Shown: positions 61,087-64,000 of the stretch, in pieces
How positions within the stretch are numbered: the first letter of the stretch is position 1
Layout of the letters: every line of letters begins with the position of its first letter
The notes under the pieces: generated by a model
What the model was told of the DNA's origin: nothing
Databases searched by the model: none
What the model saw: the letters and a program-made list of their open reading frames with translations, nothing else
Made by a program: the position numbers and the translations under genes
From: Azotobacter chroococcum
GTDB taxonomy: Bacteria > Pseudomonadota > Gammaproteobacteria > Pseudomonadales > Pseudomonadaceae
DNA: 64,000 nucleotides
Reading direction: 5' to 3'
Assembly (NCBI RefSeq): GCF_004339665.1
Contig: NZ_SMMU01000010.1
Coordinates: 85,014 to 149,013 of the forward strand

Positions 61087-61398
61087 GTATGACTCCCTGT
61101 CTGAACGGAAGCCGCAGCATGGGTCGGCGAGGTTGCCGGCGCATGACAGGTGGCGGAGCGGCAGCCGGACAACGCCGGGGGAGACGCTTCGTCCCCGACG
61201 CGCTGCGGGCGGGTCGGAGCGCGCCTCGGCGCGCGCCATAATATCTTGTGAAAATTTCGTGAAAATGGTGCAGGCTTTTTCAGCCATACTGCTTTGGCAG
61301 CGCCATGCCGGACAGGCATCCCGCCGCCGGGGCCACGCCCCTCGAAGGCCGTTCCATACCATCGAACCCATGGCCTCGCTTGAGGTTGGAGCAGGAAA
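61087..61398. other. Intergenic region between two divergent genes
   Basis: 312 bp. On the minus strand CTGTCAT (61143-61149, plus-strand ATGACAG) equals one half of a Pho box, but the second half is poor. Close to the right-hand gene is an AT-rich patch (ATAATATCTTGTGAAAATTTC, about 61239-61260). No gene is visible. Confidence 0.35.
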
Positions 61399-61716
61399 AT
61401 GGACGAACAAAACGACCTGGCCGCTCTGCTGGCCGACTATCGAACCCCCCCGCTCATCCAGGGCGCAACGGCGGAGCTTGCGACAGAAGTCTATCGGCTC
61501 TACCGGCTCACCAATCTGGCCGACCGGCTCGAGGCAACCTTCGGCCCGACGCTCCTGACACGCGAGGAACTCCTGGCGTGGCTGGCCGCACAGGTCGAAC
61601 GGATCGGCACAGCCGGCATCGAGGATGACGACCTCGCCAGCGGCCTGATCGACGAGGCCTACCGGGAGCGGCTGAAGATCGGCAGCCCGCGCTTTTTCCA
61701 GCGCTACTTCCACTGA
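61399..61716 (+). CDS. Hypothetical protein
   Basis: 105 residues, MDEQNDLAALLADYRTPPLI, preceded by GGAGCAGGAAA. Mostly alpha-helical by composition (AELATEVYRLYRLTNLADRLEATFG, TREELLAWLAAQVERIG, LASGLIDEAYRERL) and ends GSPRFFQRYFH. No membrane segment or signal. I do not recognise a family. Codon use fits the GC-rich host. Confidence 0.65.
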   Translation: MDEQNDLAALLADYRTPPLIQGATAELATEVYRLYRLTNLADRLEATFGPTLLTREELLAWLAAQVERIGTAGIEDDDLASGLIDEAYRERLKIGSPRFFQRYFH

Positions 61717-61850
61717 CGCCCTCCCCCCACGGCGATTCGCGGTCGCTGCGCAAGGGCCGCGAGGCGTCACTGACTTCGCAGGTCCCGGCAGCGGCCCGCC
61801 GGAAGAGCGACGGAGCTCACCCGACGCAAGCGGAACGTCCGCACCAAAAT

Positions 61851-61867
61851 GATGGCAAGATGCCATC
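61851..61867. promoter_or_regulatory. Candidate autoregulatory palindrome upstream of the WYL regulator
   Basis: GATGGCA-AGA-TGCCATC, a perfect 7-bp inverted repeat with a 3-bp centre, 81 bp upstream of the WYL gene start. CapW/BrxR-type WYL proteins bind such palindromes in their own promoters, so it is a plausible operator. Confidence 0.45.
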
Positions 61868-61947
61868 TAGACGCTGTAGTCTACCGCGCAACCTGCGGAC
61901 GACCTCCCTGCGACTCCGTGAAGCCCACCACGGAAGGCGCACCCGCA

Positions 61948-63063
61948 ATGGCCGAAGCCAAGGACCCGCTGTTCAGATACCTCGCCCTGCTGCAACTGAT
62001 CCCGCGCTGGCCAGGGCGCATCTCGACCTCGACCCTGCAGGAAAAGCTCAGGGACAAGGGCTTCGAAATCGACAAGCGCTCGCTGCAGCGCGACCTGCGC
62101 GACAAACTGGCGCGCCGCTTCCCGATCATCTGCGACGACACGGAACGCCCCTACCGCTGGAGCCTCGACCGCGACGCCGCCCACGGCCTGCCCGCCCTCG
62201 ACACCGCCTCCGCGCTGGCCCTGCACCTGGCCGAAAGCCACCTGAACACCCTGCTGCCGCAGAGCGTGCTGGATCAGCTCAACCCGCACTTTCGCAGCGC
62301 CCGCGACTACCTCGACGGTATGCAGCGCAACGGCCTGGCCCACTGGGCGCGCCGGGTGCGTACCCTACCCAACGGCAAGGCCCTGCTCCCCGCCCCATTG
62401 CAACCGGCGACCTGGACGCAAGTCTGCACCGCCCTGCTGGAACGCCGGCAGCTTCGGGTCGACTACCTCAGCCGCAGCAAGGGCGAAGCCAGGAGCCTGC
62501 GCATCCACCCCGCCGGCCTGGTGTCCCGCCATTCCAGCAGCTACCTGATCGGCACCGCCAACGACTACGACGACCTGCGCCAGTTCGCCCTGCACCGCAT
62601 CCAGCGCGCCGAACTGCTCGACGAGCCGGCCCGCGAACACGACGGCTTCGACATCGACCGCTACATCGAAAGCGGCGCCTTCGCCTGGCGCCAGGCCCCG
62701 CACGACGTCGAACTGATCGCCGACGTCCACCCGCAGATCGCCTGGCTGCTCAACGAAACCCCGCTCAGCCGCCAGCAACGCCTCGCACCGCTCCCCGGCA
62801 GCGACTGGCAACGCCTGCACGCCAGCGTCCCGCTCGACCAGGAAACCCTGTGGTGGATCTTCGGGCTGAACGACAACATCCGCGTGCATGCGCCGCGGGA
62901 GTGGGTAGAGGAAATCGGCAGCAGGCTGGAGAACCTGCGGGCGATGTATGCGGAGCCGGCGCAGTGCGACACAAGCCGTCGCGCCCCCATGGAAAACTCC
63001 CCGCAAGCGCCCGCAACCGAGCGGAAAGGCGCGGAAGCACAGACGGCGGAGGAAATGCCATGA
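61948..63063 (+). CDS. WYL-domain transcriptional regulator (winged HTH-WYL-WCX)
   Basis: 371 residues, MAEAKDPLFRYLALLQLIPR. An N-terminal winged HTH (about 8-75: ISTSTLQEKLRDKGFEIDKRSLQRDL) is followed by a central WYL domain (LRVDYLSRSKGEARSLRIHPAGLVSRHSSSYLIGTANDYDDLRQFALHRIQRAELL) and a WCX-type C-terminal region. The tail after about residue 335 is disordered and hydrophilic. Regulators of this layout often control phage-defence operons, and here a membrane peptide and an interrupted gene follow on the same strand. ATG with GGAAGG upstream. Confidence 0.9.
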   Translation: MAEAKDPLFRYLALLQLIPRWPGRISTSTLQEKLRDKGFEIDKRSLQRDLRDKLARRFPIICDDTERPYRWSLDRDAAHGLPALDTASALALHLAESHLNTLLPQSVLDQLNPHFRSARDYLDGMQRNGLAHWARRVRTLPNGKALLPAPLQPATWTQVCTALLERRQLRVDYLSRSKGEARSLRIHPAGLVSRHSSSYLIGTANDYDDLRQFALHRIQRAELLDEPAREHDGFDIDRYIESGAFAWRQAPHDVELIADVHPQIAWLLNETPLSRQQRLAPLPGSDWQRLHASVPLDQETLWWIFGLNDNIRVHAPREWVEEIGSRLENLRAMYAEPAQCDTSRRAPMENSPQAPATERKGAEAQTAEEMP

Positions 63064-63206
63064 AAGAACTGAGCTGTTTCGTGATCGGACTGGTGGCGGG
63101 CGGACTGCTGGTACAGAAGAGCAAGGAAGTCGAGTCACTGGAGAAGGAACTGGATCGGGAAAGGGTGCCGGCAATGGCACCAAGGATGCCATTAAACATG
63201 TGCTGA
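63060..63206 (+). CDS. Small single-pass membrane protein
   Basis: 48 residues, MKELSCFVIGLVAGGLLVQKSK, then a charged helix EVESLEKELDRERVP. One N-terminal membrane helix (about 5-18) with the basic side following it. The ATG overlaps the WYL stop (ATGA), so it is co-translated. I do not recognise a family. Confidence 0.6.
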   Translation: MKELSCFVIGLVAGGLLVQKSKEVESLEKELDRERVPAMAPRMPLNMC

Positions 63207-63349
63207 GCGATACGTAAATCCCTGCGCACCAAAAAATCATCACGCTATTCTGATTTCAGCGCGCAAAGGGAGTTGCTCATGCCATAACCAAACAGCTCCC
63301 CCAAAAGCCATAGGCAATGTGTGTATTTTTGCGCATTAGATTCCCTATT

Positions 63350-63375
63350 GGCTTCATCACTTCTTAGATGAAGCC
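63350..63375. other. 9-bp hairpin before the interrupted gene
   Basis: GGCTTCATC (63350-63358) pairs perfectly with GATGAAGCC (63367-63375) across an 8-base loop, 23 bp upstream of the ATG at 63399. It could be an operator or leader structure. The surrounding 63207-63560 region is distinctly AT-richer than the rest of the window. Confidence 0.45.
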
Positions 63376-63398
63376 GAGCAACAGGCTGAGGCAGTCGC

Positions 63399-63560
63399 AT
63401 GAAACAGGAAAGTATCAGCACCATCATTGATAGCATTGGATATAGCCAGGTTGACCAGATAGCTTTTCCTTCAAGGAAGCCGGAGTTTTCTGAAATACCA
63501 AAAAGCATTCATCCAATAGTTTTATCAACGCTTCGAAAAAATTATCCAAACGGACTTTAG
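63399..63560 (+). pseudogene. 5' fragment of an interrupted gene, helicase-like N terminus
   Basis: 53 codons: MKQESISTIIDSIGYSQVDQ followed by IAFPSRKPEFSEIPKSIHPI and VLSTLRKNYPNGL, then TAG. A Shine-Dalgarno-like GAGG lies upstream. The pattern I-P-x-x-I-H-P-x-x-x-x-x-L-x-x-x-Y-P-x-G-L resembles the stretch just before the L-Y-x-H-Q-x-x-A-I Q-motif of DUF1998/Lhr-type SF2 helicases, and the frame stops exactly where that motif would start. The stop lies at the probable edge of the IS5-family element that follows. Low-GC codon use. Confidence 0.45.
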
Positions 63561-63704
63561 GAAAGTCTGAATTAGCCCCGATATTTCCTGCCTGAGCGCT
63601 CGATTGCTCAAAAAACGGCAGTTCCATGGCAATTCAGGCCGATACCTCTTTGCAAATCCATGTCTTGCCCTTGACGAGGCGCTTTGCCGGGATGATTCCC
63701 CGCA
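63559..63704. mobile_element. Non-coding 3' end of the IS5-family element
   Basis: 146 bp between the truncated gene and the transposase stop. The boundary is probably at or just after TTTAG (63556-63560), followed by GAAAGTCTGAATTAGCCC, which may be the terminal repeat. The other end is outside the window, so the boundary cannot be confirmed. Confidence 0.45.
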
Positions 63705-64000
63705 TTATGGACGCACCTCTCCTGCCACCAGCAGATGTTTTCGCGCCATCCACAGGTTCGACAGGGCGAACAGCGTCACCAGTTGCGCGGTGTTCTTCGC
63801 CAGGCCGCGGAAGCGCACCTTGACGTAGCCGAACTGCCGCTTGATCACCCGGAACGGATGCTCGACCTTGGCCCGCATCTGTGCCTTGGCTTGCTCGATC
63901 CGCCGTTTGACGCGATACAGGACACTGCGCTTGCCGTGCTTCTGGTAGGTGCTGCGGCGAGCCGCGATCTGCCAGACGACTTTCCGTCCGGCATGCTCCG
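63705..64000 (-). CDS. IS5-family transposase, C-terminal part (5' end outside window)
   Basis: About 98 residues, from the window edge to TAA at 63705-63707. The sequence [20 protein letters not shown]...[58 protein letters not shown] is the DDE-domain C terminus of IS5-group transposases, with the catalytic Glu in [15 protein letters not shown]. It lies opposite to the interrupted WYL-operon gene. I see no frame disruption, so the element may be intact. Confidence 0.92.
   Translation of the reverse strand, partial: EHAGRKVVWQIAARRSTYQKHGKRSVLYRVKRRIEQAKAQMRAKVEHPFRVIKRQFGYVKVRFRGLAKNTAQLVTLFALSNLWMARKHLLVAGEVRP

Noticed and set aside
61143..61149. Pho-box half-site CTGTCAT upstream of the choice-of-anchor I gene
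   Set aside because: The second half at the right spacing matches only 3 of 7 bases, so I do not claim PhoB control.
63245..63508. Minus-strand ORF of 87 codons across the AT-rich right edge
   Set aside because: It runs antisense to the better-supported 53-codon frame and has no recognisable motif or ribosome site.
63424..63627. Minus-strand ORF MELPFFEQSSAQAGN in the IS 3' region
   Set aside because: It crosses the probable IS junction and has no family resemblance.

Overview
This 64 kb window is a piece of a GC-rich gammaproteobacterial chromosome. Gene order and protein sequences place it in the Pseudomonadaceae. The run hemE, gltDB, damX-like, aroBK, pilQPONM, ponA, maeB, M48 protease, nuclease, rpmE, priA, argS, SPOR protein, hslVU, DUF971, ubiE-ubiJ-ubiB, hisIE, tatABC, rsmE, opgHG, dtd, pip matches the PA5027-PA5080 block of Pseudomonas aeruginosa as I remember it. 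The medium-chain-length pha cluster that normally lies between the DUF971 gene and ubiE in Pseudomonas is absent. That absence, with the abundant small palindromic elements, makes an Azotobacter-like or P. stutzeri-like genome plausible. The species call is inference.

Layout. 1-3.5 kb: the tail of a universal stress protein, an orphan ParA-type ATPase, and a divergent LysR/MFS pair like E. coli ynfL/ynfM. 3.6-12.6 kb: hemE, the two glutamate synthase genes and a DamX-like AAA/SPOR protein, all on the minus strand. 12.6-19.4 kb: aroB, aroK and the type IV pilus operon pilMNOPQ, with ponA divergent. 22-25.9 kb: maeB, a lipoprotein M48 peptidase, a secreted nuclease and rpmE. 26-39.6 kb, plus strand: priA, argS, a polyglutamine SPOR protein, hslVU behind a sigma32-type promoter, a DUF971 gene, the ubiquinone genes, hisIE, tatABC and rsmE. 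39.7-48.3 kb: two tandem copies of opgGH for periplasmic glucan synthesis. 48.5-54.7 kb: dtd and pip, a 271-bp MITE, a gutted P-type ATPase remnant, a YjdF-like membrane protein, a ketopantoate reductase-like protein, a thioesterase, a cupin, a lipocalin and a small lipoprotein. 54.8-61.7 kb: fbp, glgP, a cysteine-cluster protein, a small secreted protein, a choice-of-anchor I secreted protein and an orphan. 61.8-64 kb: an accessory edge with a WYL-domain regulator, a 48-residue membrane protein, a helicase-like 5' gene fragment that stops after 53 codons, and an IS5-family transposase running off the window.

Most of the window is conserved core. The parts that deserve attention are: a family of palindromic mobile elements with GTTGACGTTTTGGC-type ends, including one at the site of the missing pha cluster and three relics that abut TAG stop codons; the duplicated opgGH with a near-identical core; the internally deleted P-type ATPase; a terminator hairpin embedded in a signal-peptide coding sequence; and the WYL regulator/membrane protein/interrupted gene cassette at the right edge, which has the architecture of a defence locus. 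I saw no tRNA, rRNA, CRISPR array or replication origin.
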